A stretch of DNA of 64,000 nucleotides from SLRI01 sp964402505 (GCA_964402505.1 CAYOCP010000023.1:11693-75692); one strand, 5' to 3'; shown: positions 34,662 to 45,074, counted from the first letter of the stretch. Program-made: numbers and translations. Notes: a model not told the origin generated them from the sequence alone.

Positions 34662-35427
34662 TCAATCCCCAAGCCGATTGCAGAACGAGTTCGAGGGCCA
34701 GCACCGTCAAAAGCAGCCGGATGATCCGCGCGAAGTGGCGGGGATCGATCCGGCCGAGCAGCCAGCGCCCTCCGAGCGTGCCGGCAAATCCAGCGGCGAT
34801 CATCAGGGCGACAAGCGGCAGCCAGGGCAGAAAAGCGAAGCCCACCAAGCCGAAGGCCGCGATCTTCAGCCCGTGCTGGACGGTCATCGCCGCCGCGTGG
34901 GTGGCGATGAGCCCTTCCCGGCCGAGCCCCAGCGGCCGCAGGAGGGCCAGGACATAGGGTCCCGTGGCGCCGACCAGCATGGTGAGAAACGAGGCGATGG
35001 CGCCGCCCAAAGCGAGCCCGCGCCCCGCGATCGCCGCCATGCCGGCAAGCGGCAGCCAGAGCGTCTGCAGGATGAAAAGCCCGAGCACGAGGCGCAGGAG
35101 CTCGACCGGCAGGCCGACGACGAGACCGGCGCCGAGCGCGATCCCGATCGCGCTGCCGAGCAGGAAGGGCACGAGGCGGCCCGTGTCGATCCACGGCCGC
35201 AGGACCCAGGCGCGGCCGGCATTCGAGCCGAGCTGGACAAGGGCGTGGACCGGGATGACCGCCGGCGGCGGCAGGAGCGCGACCATGATTGCGAGCATGA
35301 TCACGCCGCCGCCGACACCGGCCACGGCCGTGAGAGCCGAGGTGAAGGCCGAGAGGAGGACGAGGGAGAGCGCCGCTCCGGGCCCGAGGACGTCCGGGAA
35401 CAGGTCGACGGTCCAAAACGAGCTCAG
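34654..35427 (-). CDS. TauE/SafE-family membrane transporter with unclear start codon
   Basis: About 257 residues and about eight membrane helices with TauE/SafE features (SAFTSALTAVAGVGGGVIML near the N-terminus, AIASFLTMLVGATGPYVLALL mid-protein). Proposed role: export of a sulfur-containing or other small anion across the inner membrane. The start is a problem. The coding frame runs back into the ubiH-like gene without an ATG, GTG or TTG near the first helix. CTG at 35427 or 35403 are the nearest options, while the first GTG falls inside helix one. The CTG 35427 overlaps the ubiH-like stop by 4 nt, which would fit translational coupling. The boundary given is therefore tentative. Confidence 0.78.
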   Translation of the reverse strand: MSSFWTVDLFPDVLGPGAALSLVLLSAFTSALTAVAGVGGGVIMLAIMVALLPPPAVIPVHALVQLGSNAGRAWVLRPWIDTGRLVPFLLGSAIGIALGAGLVVGLPVELLRLVLGLFILQTLWLPLAGMAAIAGRGLALGGAIASFLTMLVGATGPYVLALLRPLGLGREGLIATHAAAMTVQHGLKIAAFGLVGFAFLPWLPLVALMIAAGFAGTLGGRWLLGRIDPRHFARIIRLLLTVLALELVLQSAWGLIR

Positions 35428-36638
35428 AGAGCCTCGCCGCGCATCAGCCGGGGCAGATCGCCGACCAGCCCCATGGCGTGCCGCATGAAGAAGCGCTTGG
35501 CGATCGGCAGGCGCTCGACCAGCGCCAGGCCGACGCCGCGGGCGAGCTTCAGGGGCAGGATGTCGTTGGCGAAGAGCCGGTTGATGCCGTCGGTGACGGC
35601 CACCAGCGCGAGGCTGTCGAAGGAGCGCCAGGCGGCATATCGCGCGAGCGCCTCGCTGCTGCCCGGATCGAGGCCGAGCCGCAGGCGATCCACGACGATC
35701 TCGGCAATCGCCGTGACGTCGCGAAGCGCCAGGTTCCAGCCTTGCCCGGCGATGGGGTGAATGCCGCGCGCGGCATCGCCGACCAGCACTGCCCGCTCGG
35801 CCACATAGGCGTGGGACCAGACCAGCACGAGCGGATACGACCAGCGATGCCCTTCGAGGGTCAGGCGTCCGAGGCTGTCGCCCAAACGGTCCTGGACCTC
35901 GGCCGTGAAGGCTCCGTCGTCGAGCGCCGCCACCGCCTTCGCCTGGCGCTGCTCGAGGGCCCAGACCAGCGATGAGCGGTTGCGCGGCAAGGGCAGCACG
36001 GCGAAAGGGCCGTCCGGGAAAAAACGCTCCACCGCCCGGCCCCGGTGCGGCAACTCGTGGACCAGAGTGCAAACCAGACCGGTCTGGCCATAGTCCCAGC
36101 GCCTGGCACCGATGCCGAGTTTCTCCCGAGTGCCCGAGAATCGGCCCTCGCAGACGGCCAGCAGCGCCGCCCGAACCCTCCGGCCGTCGCCGAGCGCCGC
36201 CTCGATCCCGCCGGCATCGCGCTCGAACGTCCTGATGCTGGCTGGCGCCGCGATGGTGACGGCCGAGCCCGCGGCCGCAATCGCCTCGAGCAGGCCCTGG
36301 CGTATCGCCTGGTTCGGGACGATCCAGCCCAGAGGCTCGCCACCTACCTCGGCCGCGTCGTAGCGCACCGACCCGAGGGAATCCGCCTCCGCCACCTCGA
36401 TCTCGAGGATCGCCTCGGCCGCATCCGCCATGCCGTCCCAGGCGCCGATCGAATGCAGCGCCTGCTTGGATCCTCGGGCGATCGCCGTCACACGGCCGTC
36501 GAAGCGGGTCTGCATGGTTTCCGGCAGCGAGCGCTCCTCGACGAGCAGCACCCGGCCGCCGGCGCCGCCCACGGCGGCCGACAAAGCGAGGCCGGTGAGG
36601 CCACCGCCCTGGACGACGAGATCGAAGCGTTCGGTCAT
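35424..36638 (-). CDS. FAD-dependent UbiH/UbiF/Coq6-family ubiquinone hydroxylase
   Basis: 404 residues. The FAD-binding Rossmann motif is LVVQGGGLTGLALSAAVG at 7-24. The family-specific GDAARGIHPIAGQGWNLALRDV near 285-306 matches the DxxxxxHPxxGQGxNxxxxD pattern of ubiquinone hydroxylases. The C-terminal helix contains the KRFFMRHAMG stretch seen in UbiH. The enzyme hydroxylates the aromatic ring in ubiquinone synthesis; which carbon (C1, C5 or C6) cannot be told from sequence. ATG 36638 opens directly on the FAD motif. It is divergent from the ammonium transporter. Confidence 0.9.
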   Translation of the reverse strand: MTERFDLVVQGGGLTGLALSAAVGGAGGRVLLVEERSLPETMQTRFDGRVTAIARGSKQALHSIGAWDGMADAAEAILEIEVAEADSLGSVRYDAAEVGGEPLGWIVPNQAIRQGLLEAIAAAGSAVTIAAPASIRTFERDAGGIEAALGDGRRVRAALLAVCEGRFSGTREKLGIGARRWDYGQTGLVCTLVHELPHRGRAVERFFPDGPFAVLPLPRNRSSLVWALEQRQAKAVAALDDGAFTAEVQDRLGDSLGRLTLEGHRWSYPLVLVWSHAYVAERAVLVGDAARGIHPIAGQGWNLALRDVTAIAEIVVDRLRLGLDPGSSEALARYAAWRSFDSLALVAVTDGINRLFANDILPLKLARGVGLALVERLPIAKRFFMRHAMGLVGDLPRLMRGEAL

Positions 36639-36757
36639 GCCGACACCATGTCCAGCGTGCCTAAAAAACGATCACGCGATGAAAGTCTGAGCATTGTCCC
36701 CGTCCACTTGGCTCGTGCGCACCCTGCTTTTCCGGCGAGCCGCCCCATCGCCTCCTC

Positions 36758-36773
36758 TGGCACGACGCTTGCA
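36758..36773 (+). promoter_or_regulatory. Sigma-54 (RpoN) -24/-12 promoter of the ammonium transporter
   Basis: TGGCACG at 36758-36764, four bases, then TTGCA at 36769-36773: an exact match to the sigma-54 consensus TGGCACG-N4-TTGCW with correct spacing. It lies about 88 nt before the amt ATG. Ammonium transporters are classic RpoN/NtrC targets, so nitrogen-limitation control is strongly suggested. I could not identify a convincing NtrC enhancer pair. Confidence 0.85.
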
Positions 36774-36861
36774 CCGGAAAGGCCGAAAGGGCGTCGTCGA
36801 GACGAGGCCAAAACGGCGCCGGCGCAGACCCTCAATCACATCGCCACGGCGGGAGAGACCC

Positions 36862-38241
36862 ATGCATCGAGACCTACCACGGGATGGACTGCCTGTCCCG
36901 GTGAGACGCGGCCTGATCTTCGCGCTCGGCTTCGCCGGCCCGGCCATGGGCAGTGCGGCGGCCCTGGCGCAGGATGCGGGCTCGGCTGCGGTCGGAGCAG
37001 CCATCGGCGTCGACCCCGAGAGCGCCTTCATTCTCGACACCCTCCTTTTCCTGATGACCGGTTTCCTCGTCATGTTCATGGCGGCGGGCTTCGCCATGCT
37101 CGAGGCCGGGATGGTGCGCAAGAAGAGCGTCGGCACGCAGTGTCTGAAGAACATCGCCCTCTTCTCGATCGCCGGCATCCTCTACTACCTCGTCGGCTAC
37201 AACCTGATGTACGAGGGGGTCGACGGCGGCTTCATGGGCACGCTGGCGATCTGGACGCCGGACGACAGCGCCGCCACCGCCGGCGATTTCGCCACGGGCC
37301 ACGCCGCGTCGGCGGACTGGTTCTTCCAGATGGTGTTCGTTGCGACCGCCGCCTCGATCGTCTCGGGCACGGTGGCCGAGCGGGTCAGGCTCTGGCCGTT
37401 CCTCGCCTTCACGGTTGTGCTGACCGGCTTCATGTACCCGCTCACCGGCTCCTGGCTGTGGGGCGGCGGCTGGCTCAGCCAGATGGGCTTCGCCGACTTC
37501 GCCGGCTCCACCCTGGTCCACTCGGTCGGTGGCTGGGCCGCCCTCGCCGGTGCCCTGCTTCTCGGCGCGCGCCGCGGCAAGTACGGGCGGGACGGCTCCA
37601 TCGCGCCCATGCCCGCGAGCTCGCTGCCACTCGCCACGCTCGGCACGTTCATCCTCTGGCTCGGCTGGTTCGGCTTCAACGGCGGCTCGCAGCTCGCCAT
37701 GAGGAGCGGCGCCGACGCTATCGCCATCGCCAGGATCTTCGTCAACACCAACATGGCCGCCGCTGGCGGGGTGGTCGCGGCGATGATCGTCTCCCAGCTC
37801 ACCTACGGAAAGATCGACCTGACGCTGGTCCTGAACGGCGCCATTGGCGGTCTGGTCTCGATCACCGCCGAGCCCCTCGCACCTTCGCCGGGCACCGCCA
37901 TGATGATCGGAGCTATCGGCGGCATCCTCGTGGTCCTGACCGTGCCGCTGCTCGACCGGCTCGAGATCGACGATGTGGTCGGCGCCATTCCCGCCCACCT
38001 CGTCTGCGGCATCTGGGGAACCCTGATCGTGCCCTTCAGCAACGGCAATGCCGGCTACGGCACGCAGCTCCTGGGCATCCTCGCCGTCGGCGCCTTCACC
38101 TTAGCCGTCAGCCTCGCCCTTTGGAGCGTTCTCAAGAGAGCGGTCGGCATCCGCATTCACGAGGAGGACGAGGAGCGCGGCATCGACCAAGCGGAGCTCG
38201 GCATGGAAGCCTATCCGGAATTCGGCCCGAACGCCGTCTGA
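36862..38241 (+). CDS. amt: Ammonium transporter (Amt family)
   Basis: 459 residues. A cleavable-looking N-terminal segment (about 13-35) precedes eleven membrane helices with Amt hallmarks: MLEAGMVRKKSVGTQ near 80, the first pore histidine in STLVHSVGGWAALAGA near 217, FNGGSQ near 272, NTNMAAAGGVVAAM near 295, and the second pore histidine in IPAHLVCGIWGTL near 377. It moves ammonium through the inner membrane. ATG 36862 has GGGAGA upstream, and an exact sigma-54 promoter precedes it. No glnK gene follows, unlike the usual amtB-glnK pair. The C-terminal tail (about 425-459) is acidic. Confidence 0.93.
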   Translation: MHRDLPRDGLPVPVRRGLIFALGFAGPAMGSAAALAQDAGSAAVGAAIGVDPESAFILDTLLFLMTGFLVMFMAAGFAMLEAGMVRKKSVGTQCLKNIALFSIAGILYYLVGYNLMYEGVDGGFMGTLAIWTPDDSAATAGDFATGHAASADWFFQMVFVATAASIVSGTVAERVRLWPFLAFTVVLTGFMYPLTGSWLWGGGWLSQMGFADFAGSTLVHSVGGWAALAGALLLGARRGKYGRDGSIAPMPASSLPLATLGTFILWLGWFGFNGGSQLAMRSGADAIAIARIFVNTNMAAAGGVVAAMIVSQLTYGKIDLTLVLNGAIGGLVSITAEPLAPSPGTAMMIGAIGGILVVLTVPLLDRLEIDDVVGAIPAHLVCGIWGTLIVPFSNGNAGYGTQLLGILAVGAFTLAVSLALWSVLKRAVGIRIHEEDEERGIDQAELGMEAYPEFGPNAV

Positions 38242-38352
38242 AGGATCGCCCGAGCCTGCCCAAGGAGCCAAGGCAGACTAGGGCCGGAACGGCTCGATCC
38301 AGCACGTGCGGGCAGGACGGTCGATTCCGTCACCTGACGAAAGAGCGCTCGC

Positions 38353-39426
<1,074 letters not shown>

Positions 39427-39446
39427 CGCCTTCTCCCGCACGCCGC

Positions 39447-40487
39447 TCACCCCGGCGTCGTCACATTGATCCGGCCCAGCGCCGCCTTGCTCACCCGGTC
39501 GAGGATAACCGCCAGGATGACGATGCAGAAGCCGGCGATCAGCCCGACGCCGAGCTCGAGATTGCGGATGCCGCGCAGCACGAGAACACCGAGACCCGGG
39601 GCCGAGACGAGGGAAGCAATCACCACCATGGCCAGCGCCATCATGATGGTCTGGTTGATCCCCGCCATGATGGTCGGCAGGGCCAGCGGGATCTCGACGC
39701 CGAAGAGGCGCTGGCGCGGCGCCATGCCGAAGGCGTCGGCCGCCTCGAGCACGTCCTTGTCGACGAGACGTATGCCGAGATCGGTCAGCCGGATCACCGG
39801 CACGATGGCATAGAGGATGATGGCGATGCCGTAGAGCTTCGATTCGGTCACGCTGAAGAGGAAGATCAACGGGATCAGGTAGACGAAGGTCGGCAAGGTC
39901 TGCAGCATGTCGAGCAACGGCACCATGCTGCGCTGAAAGGCATCCCACTTGGACATGGCGATGCCGATCGGCACGCCCAGGACCACACAGATCGCGGTGC
40001 AGACGAAGATGATCGAGAGGGTCTGCATCGCGTAGTCGAAATGGTCGATGAAGCCCAGAAAAAGCAGCGACAGGCCCACCGAGAGGGTCAGCGTCACCGA
40101 GCGTGTCAGGAGACCGACCACCGCGAGCATGACCGCCACCACGACCCACCAGGGCACCGCCAGCATCGCCCAAAGCGCTCCGTCCAGCATCCAGGACAAA
40201 GGCTGCGTGAGAGGGTCGAGAATGAACTTGAGGGTATTCTTGATGTCGAGAAAGCCATTCGCCACCCAGGCCGTGAGATCGCGCGTGCGCCAGATGGCCG
40301 GACAGGAGGCGTTGAGCGCGTCGAGCGACGGAAACGGCACCTGCCACCAAGGCCCCCCCTGGACCACCTCGCCGCCGCCGTGGCTCTTGGCCAGGAGCTG
40401 CGCCATGGTCATCGGTCCCTCCGATGCGCCACCGCCGCACCAGTCCCGCAGCCCGAGCGCATCGAACAGCCCGTCATAATAGCCCAT
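39447..40487 (-). CDS. proW: Glycine betaine/proline betaine ABC transporter permease (ProW type)
   Basis: 346 residues. A hydrophilic N-terminal part of about 105 residues, as in ProW, precedes seven or so membrane helices. The binding-protein-dependent transport motif is in KDVLEAADAFGMAPRQRLFGVEIPLALP near 240-268. MVPLLDMLQTLPTFVYLIPLIFLFS is strongly conserved in the ProW/OpuAB family. It forms the inner-membrane channel for betaine uptake. ATG 40487 has GAGG about 12 nt upstream. It sits 82 nt after proX and 20 nt before proV. Confidence 0.92.
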   Translation of the reverse strand: MGYYDGLFDALGLRDWCGGGASEGPMTMAQLLAKSHGGGEVVQGGPWWQVPFPSLDALNASCPAIWRTRDLTAWVANGFLDIKNTLKFILDPLTQPLSWMLDGALWAMLAVPWWVVVAVMLAVVGLLTRSVTLTLSVGLSLLFLGFIDHFDYAMQTLSIIFVCTAICVVLGVPIGIAMSKWDAFQRSMVPLLDMLQTLPTFVYLIPLIFLFSVTESKLYGIAIILYAIVPVIRLTDLGIRLVDKDVLEAADAFGMAPRQRLFGVEIPLALPTIMAGINQTIMMALAMVVIASLVSAPGLGVLVLRGIRNLELGVGLIAGFCIVILAVILDRVSKAALGRINVTTPG

Positions 40488-40569
40488 CCGCCCGGGACCT
40501 CTTCTTGCTTCTTCGCTTCACCGATCGGGTGGCGCTCCAAGCTACGGAGCACCACCCGAACCCTCGAGG

Positions 40570-41544
40570 CTACTGGCTGAGCAGGGGTGCCAGCCTGTCC
40601 CTGGCCTCGTCGTTCAGCCAGGTCGACCAGATATCCGGGTTCTCGCTCAGGAACTTGACCGCCACCTCCTCGGCCGAGGCGTTCTCCTGCTCCTGCCAGG
40701 CCAAGAGCGCGTTCATCTGCTCGTTGGTGAAGCTGACATGGCTCATGAGCTCCGCGATCTCGGGCTCCCGCTCGGCGAAGCCGGTCGTGACACCGGTCAG
40801 CACATCGGCCGTCTGGAAGTCCGTCCGCTGCGGATTGGCGCAGTCCTCCCTGGCGATGCAGGCATGCCGCTCGGCATCATAGGGACCCATGTCGACCTTG
40901 ACCATGTCGTAGCGGCCGAGGAGCGAGGTCGGCTGCCAGTAGTAGCCGAACCAGGGAGCGCGATCCTCGTAGGCCGAGGCCATGGAGGTCGCGAGCGTCT
41001 CGCCCGAGCCGTGGTTGAAGACCTCGAAGCCGGCATCCTCGAGCCCGTAAGCGACCTTCAGATTGTCGTTCTTGGTGCGGCAGCCCCAGCCTTCCGGGCA
41101 GTTGTGGAAGCGCCCGCCGACCAGATCGGGATTGGCCAGAACGCCGTCGATGGTGGCGAGCTCCGGATGCTCCTCGACCAGGTAGGAGGGCACGAACCAG
41201 CCCTCGATGCCGCCGTCCGCGAGGACGGCACCCAGCGTCTCGACCTTGCCCTCCTCCTCGAGCTCGACATATTTGGGTGCCGAGTTGATCCAGAGCTCGG
41301 TGATGATATCGGGCGTGCCGGTCTCCGCGACCGAGGTCACCGCCGGGATCGTATCGGAGGGCACGACCGTGACGTCACAGTCGTAGCCTTCCTCCATCAG
41401 GAACTTGGAGACGGCGGTCACGACCGAGGCCGAGGCCCAGTTCATCTCGGTTATCGTGACATCGCCGCACTCGGCTCTGGCGCTCGTCGAAAAGGCCATG
41501 AGGGCCGCGGCACCGAGCAACGCGAATCGAAGATGGATTGCCAT
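40570..41544 (-). CDS. proX: Glycine betaine/proline betaine substrate-binding protein (ProX type)
   Basis: 324 residues with a Sec signal peptide (about 1-24, LLGAAALMAFSTSARA). An OpuAC-type binding domain follows: VTITEMNWASASVVTAVSKF near 29-48, PDIITELWINSAPK near 79, and an aromatic-rich stretch APWFGYYWQPTSLLGRYDMV near 195-214 that would form the cation-binding cage. Four internal cysteines are in pairs (CPEGWGC, CIAREDC), suggesting periplasmic disulfides. It binds betaine and delivers it to ProWV. ATG 41544 is preceded by AAGGAG. It is the first gene of the operon; the 249-nt upstream region to 41793 shows no clear promoter to me. Confidence 0.92.
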   Translation of the reverse strand: MAIHLRFALLGAAALMAFSTSARAECGDVTITEMNWASASVVTAVSKFLMEEGYDCDVTVVPSDTIPAVTSVAETGTPDIITELWINSAPKYVELEEEGKVETLGAVLADGGIEGWFVPSYLVEEHPELATIDGVLANPDLVGGRFHNCPEGWGCRTKNDNLKVAYGLEDAGFEVFNHGSGETLATSMASAYEDRAPWFGYYWQPTSLLGRYDMVKVDMGPYDAERHACIAREDCANPQRTDFQTADVLTGVTTGFAEREPEIAELMSHVSFTNEQMNALLAWQEQENASAEEVAVKFLSENPDIWSTWLNDEARDRLAPLLSQ

Positions 41545-41793
41545 GTTGGGGCTCCTTGTAATTCTGGGCCGAAGGCGGGGCACGATCCACAACAGGCATG
41601 GACGAGCGCCAGGTGGATGCAATCGAGGCCCGCGCGCCATGGCGTTGGAGACGGGCTATCGATACCTTCGACAATGAGCCGGGCACGCCAACGCACCGCG
41701 ACAAGTCACGGTGATTGAGCGTCTCCCGATGGATGATGGAGCATCACATTGGTGCCCGCTGAGCCGACTGTCAACCCCATCCGGCTCGCCGCT

Positions 41794-42969
41794 TCAGCTA
41801 TAGGGGTCCGCCGCGTCGCGAAGGCCGTCACCGAGAAAGTTGAAGGCGAGGACGACGATGATGACCGGCACGACCGGCAGCATCAGCCACGGATAGATGG
41901 CGACGACGTTGACGTTCTGGGCGTCGTTGAGGAGCACGCCCCAGCTCGTCATCGGCGCGCGCACGCCGAGACCGAGGAAGGAGAGTGCCGTCTCGCCGAG
42001 GATCATGCTCGGGATCGAGAGCGTCGCCGACGCGATCAGGTGGCTCATGAAGGACGGCACCAGATGCCGGCCGATGATCCGCCGCGGCTTCGCACCCAAA
42101 AGCAGCGCCGCCTGGGCGAACTCCTCCTCGCGTAGCGCCAGGACCTTCGAGCGCACGGCGCGGGCGAGGCCGGTCCAGTCCACGAGACCGAGAATGAGCG
42201 TGATGCCGAAATAGACCCAGATGGGCGGCCAGGTCGGCGGCAGGGCCGCCGAGAGGGCAAGCCAGAGCGGGATCATCGGAAAGCTCCGGATCACCTCGAT
42301 CAGGCGCTGCACCAGATTGTCGATCCAGCCGCCGTAATAGCCGGAGATGCCGCCGAGCACGATGCCGAGCGCAAAGCTGATGGCGATGCCGACGAGCCCG
42401 ACGGTCAGGGACACGCGAGCGCCGTAGAGGATGCGCGAGAACATGTCGCGACCAAGCCGGTCGGTGCCGAGAAGAAAAAGCGTCCCCTTCTCCGCCGGGC
42501 AGACCAGATGGAAATCGCCGGGCCACCGCCCCCAGAACTTGTAGGCGTCGCCGCTGCAGAAGAAACGCAACGGCTGCACACGGCTTCGATCCGGCTCGTA
42601 GACCCGCTTCAGCGTCGTCATGTCGAGGGTCATCTGGTAGCCGTAAGTGAAGGGACCGACGAGCCGCCCCTCGTGGAAGAGGTGGATTGGCTGAGGCGGT
42701 GCCAGGATGTGCTGCGGGTCGCGGGTCTGCGCATCATAAGGCGCCAGCACCTCGGCGATCACGACGATCACGTAGAAAAGCGCCAGCACCCAAAGCGAGA
42801 AAACCGCTACCTTGTGCCGCTTGAAGCGCCACCACATCAGCTTCCACTGTGACGCGGTGTAGTAGCGCTCCTGCTCCGGTGTCAGCGGAGGCTCGCGATG
42901 CACAGCCCAGGGTTCGGGATCGACCCAATGCTCCCGATTGCCGGCGGAGGTCGGGTCCTTGCTGGCCAT
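41794..42969 (-). CDS. Peptide-type ABC transporter permease (OppC family, with periplasmic insert)
   Basis: 391 residues, longer than usual OppC (about 300). A hydrophilic N-terminal stretch of about 55 residues precedes the first helix. An insert of about 100 residues between helix one and the LGTDRLGRDMFSRILYGARVSLT motif contains two cysteines (FFCSGDAYKFWGRWPGDFHLVC). The rest is canonical: the GGISGYYGGWIDNLVQRLIEV region, the EAA loop EEFAQAALLLGAKPRRIIGRHLVPS near 295-318, and a GDGLRDAADP ending. It starts within the stop of the OppB-like gene (TGATG). No substrate-binding protein or ATPase genes accompany the pair here. Confidence 0.88.
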   Translation of the reverse strand: MASKDPTSAGNREHWVDPEPWAVHREPPLTPEQERYYTASQWKLMWWRFKRHKVAVFSLWVLALFYVIVVIAEVLAPYDAQTRDPQHILAPPQPIHLFHEGRLVGPFTYGYQMTLDMTTLKRVYEPDRSRVQPLRFFCSGDAYKFWGRWPGDFHLVCPAEKGTLFLLGTDRLGRDMFSRILYGARVSLTVGLVGIAISFALGIVLGGISGYYGGWIDNLVQRLIEVIRSFPMIPLWLALSAALPPTWPPIWVYFGITLILGLVDWTGLARAVRSKVLALREEEFAQAALLLGAKPRRIIGRHLVPSFMSHLIASATLSIPSMILGETALSFLGLGVRAPMTSWGVLLNDAQNVNVVAIYPWLMLPVVPVIIVVLAFNFLGDGLRDAADPYS

Positions 42970-43967
42970 CAGCGGGCCTGCCCGCCGCTGAAGCGGATGC
43001 GCGGATCGAGCCAGGCGAGCAGAAGGTCCGAGATCAGGACGCCGATCACCACGAGGAAAGCCTCGAGCATCAGAAAGCTGCCGGCGAGATACATGTCCTG
43101 GGCCTGGAGCGCGCGGACCAGCACGGGCCCCGTCGTCGGCAGGCTGAGCACGACGGCGACGAGGGCCGAGCCGGAGATGAGGTCCGGCAGAAGATTGCCG
43201 ATGTCGGCGATGAAGGGATTGAGCGACATCCGCAAAGGATACTTGAGCAAGGCACGGCCCGGCGGCAGGCCCTTGGCCTTGGCGGTGATGACGTAGGGCT
43301 TCTGCAGCTCGTCCATGAGGTTGGCGCGCAGCCGGCGGATCATGCCGGCGGTGCCGCTGGTGCCGATGATGATCACCGGAATCCAGAGATGCTGCAGGAC
43401 CGAGACGAACTTCCCCCAGCTCATCGGCTGGTCGAGATAGACAGGATCGACGAGGCCACCGATCGAGGTGCCGAACCAGACATTGGCGAGATAAAGCATG
43501 ACCAGCGCCAGGAGGAAGTTCGGCGTGGCGAGCCCGAGAAAGCCCAAAAGGGTCAGGCCGTGATCGCCCCAACTGTACTTGTGGGTGGCGGAGTAGATGG
43601 CGATCGGAAAGGCGACGATCCAGGTGAAGATCACGGTGGCGAGCGAGATCACCATGGTGAGGAAGATCTTGTCGCCGATCACCTCGGTCACCGGCCGGTC
43701 GTACTCGAAGGACCAGCCGAGATCGCCGTGCAGGAGGCCCCAGGCCCAGTTCAGGTACTGTTGCCAGAGCGGCCGGTCGAGACCGTAGAGCTCGCGCAGA
43801 TACTCGATGCGCTCGGTCTGCACGCCCTCGCCTTGCGACTGGAGCTCGCTGATCTGCGCGGAAAGGAAATCACCTGGCGGCAGCTGGATGATGATGAAGG
43901 TGACCACGCTGATGGCGATCACCGTCGGGATCATCATGACCAACCGATGCAGCACGTAGCGGAGCAC
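42969..43967 (-). CDS. Peptide-type ABC transporter permease (OppB family)
   Basis: 332 residues with the OppB-like start YVLHRLVMMIPTVIAISVVTF, the GDLGWSFEYDRPV motif near 80-92, six membrane helices, the EAA loop KPYVITAKAKGLPPGRALLKYPLR near 227-250, and an LAWLDPRIRFSGG ending. The start is GTG 43967, preceded by the strong site AGGGAGGAG. It is coupled to the following OppC-like gene by a one-base overlap. The upstream neighbour is holA, so there is no cognate binding protein in place. Confidence 0.88.
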   Translation of the reverse strand: MLRYVLHRLVMMIPTVIAISVVTFIIIQLPPGDFLSAQISELQSQGEGVQTERIEYLRELYGLDRPLWQQYLNWAWGLLHGDLGWSFEYDRPVTEVIGDKIFLTMVISLATVIFTWIVAFPIAIYSATHKYSWGDHGLTLLGFLGLATPNFLLALVMLYLANVWFGTSIGGLVDPVYLDQPMSWGKFVSVLQHLWIPVIIIGTSGTAGMIRRLRANLMDELQKPYVITAKAKGLPPGRALLKYPLRMSLNPFIADIGNLLPDLISGSALVAVVLSLPTTGPVLVRALQAQDMYLAGSFLMLEAFLVVIGVLISDLLLAWLDPRIRFSGGQAR

Positions 43968-44051
43968 GGCTCCTCCCTGTCGATGCCGGGAGTTTAGCGC
44001 CTGAGGCTGCTCCGACCAGCGGTAAAAGGCCCGCTTGGGCTCGAGCCTGCG

Positions 44052-45074
44052 TCATCGCGGCACCGTCGCGATCTCCTGGATCAGCCGTCGCACGAGGAGC
44101 CGGTCCGGCGCGCGCGCCCGCTTGGACCTACGCTCAGCCTCGAGCGTCCGGGCCAGAGCCGCCTCGAGCCCGGCCGGCGGCCAGGTCGCCAGCGCCCGCT
44201 GCATCGGCACCCTCTGCCTGAAATGCACCGACGGCTTCAGGCCCTGCACCACGGCCTCGGCCGTCTCGCCGAGACCCACCCGCACCGCCAGCGGCAGGAG
44301 GCGCAGCAGGGTGACAGCCAAAGCGCGGATCAGCCGCACCGGCATCTGCCCCTCGTTGAGCAGGCGATCGAGGATCGCCGCCGCCTCGTCCGGCTGGCGG
44401 GCGAGGCATGCCCAGATCATGGCATCGACGGCGAGCGCCGAGCTGTCGCCGACCACCGCCGCCGCCTCGTCCAGGGTGATCCGTGCCGCCCGCTCGTCCC
44501 CCTTGTAGAGGGCGAGCTTCTTAATCTCGGCGCGGGTCAGCTCCCGATTGGCGCCCAGATGCTCGACCAGATAGGCCATGGCCCCCGGCTCGGCGGCGAG
44601 GCCGAGCTCGCGCAGTTGAGCGCGGATCAGAGACTCGAGACCCGCCCCCTCGACCCTGTAGCAGGCGATGGCGGCCGCCGCCGCGTCCTTCTCGGCCAGC
44701 CGGCGCAACGCCGAGGCCGTGCCGAGCTCGCCCGCCTCGACGATCACGAGGGCCGCGTGACCACGCTGCCCGACAAGGCCGGAGAGGGGTTTGGCCAAGG
44801 CATCGGTCGCCTGACGGATGAGCACGATGCGCCGCCCGCCGACCAGCGACAGCGCCTCCGCCTCCTCGTAGAGGAGCCCGGGAGTCGCGGCCACCCGCTC
44901 CGCCTCGAGCTCGACCAGCCGAAACGGATCGTCCGCCGCACCCAGCACGGCCTCGACCAGGAGCCGCCGGCGATCGGCGACGAGGCCCTGGTCGGGACCG
45001 TAGAGCAGAATCAAGCCGGTGGCCGGATCGGGCCGCCGGCAGAAGCCGTCGGCCGCCGCCGGCTGCACCTTCAT
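44052..45074 (-). CDS. holA: DNA polymerase III subunit delta
   Basis: 340 residues. The clamp-loader delta fold starts with LILLYGPDQGLVADRRRLLVEAVL near 20-43, without a functional P-loop as expected for delta. The conserved YLVEHLGANRELTRAEIKKLALY stretch lies near 168-190 and a helical collar domain at the C-terminus. Delta opens the beta sliding clamp for loading on DNA. ATG 45074 overlaps the lptE stop as ATGA, so holA is translationally coupled to lptE. The leuS-lptE-holA order is conserved in many proteobacteria and supports the call. Confidence 0.9.
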   Translation of the reverse strand: MKVQPAAADGFCRRPDPATGLILLYGPDQGLVADRRRLLVEAVLGAADDPFRLVELEAERVAATPGLLYEEAEALSLVGGRRIVLIRQATDALAKPLSGLVGQRGHAALVIVEAGELGTASALRRLAEKDAAAAAIACYRVEGAGLESLIRAQLRELGLAAEPGAMAYLVEHLGANRELTRAEIKKLALYKGDERAARITLDEAAAVVGDSSALAVDAMIWACLARQPDEAAAILDRLLNEGQMPVRLIRALAVTLLRLLPLAVRVGLGETAEAVVQGLKPSVHFRQRVPMQRALATWPPAGLEAALARTLEAERRSKRARAPDRLLVRRLIQEIATVPR

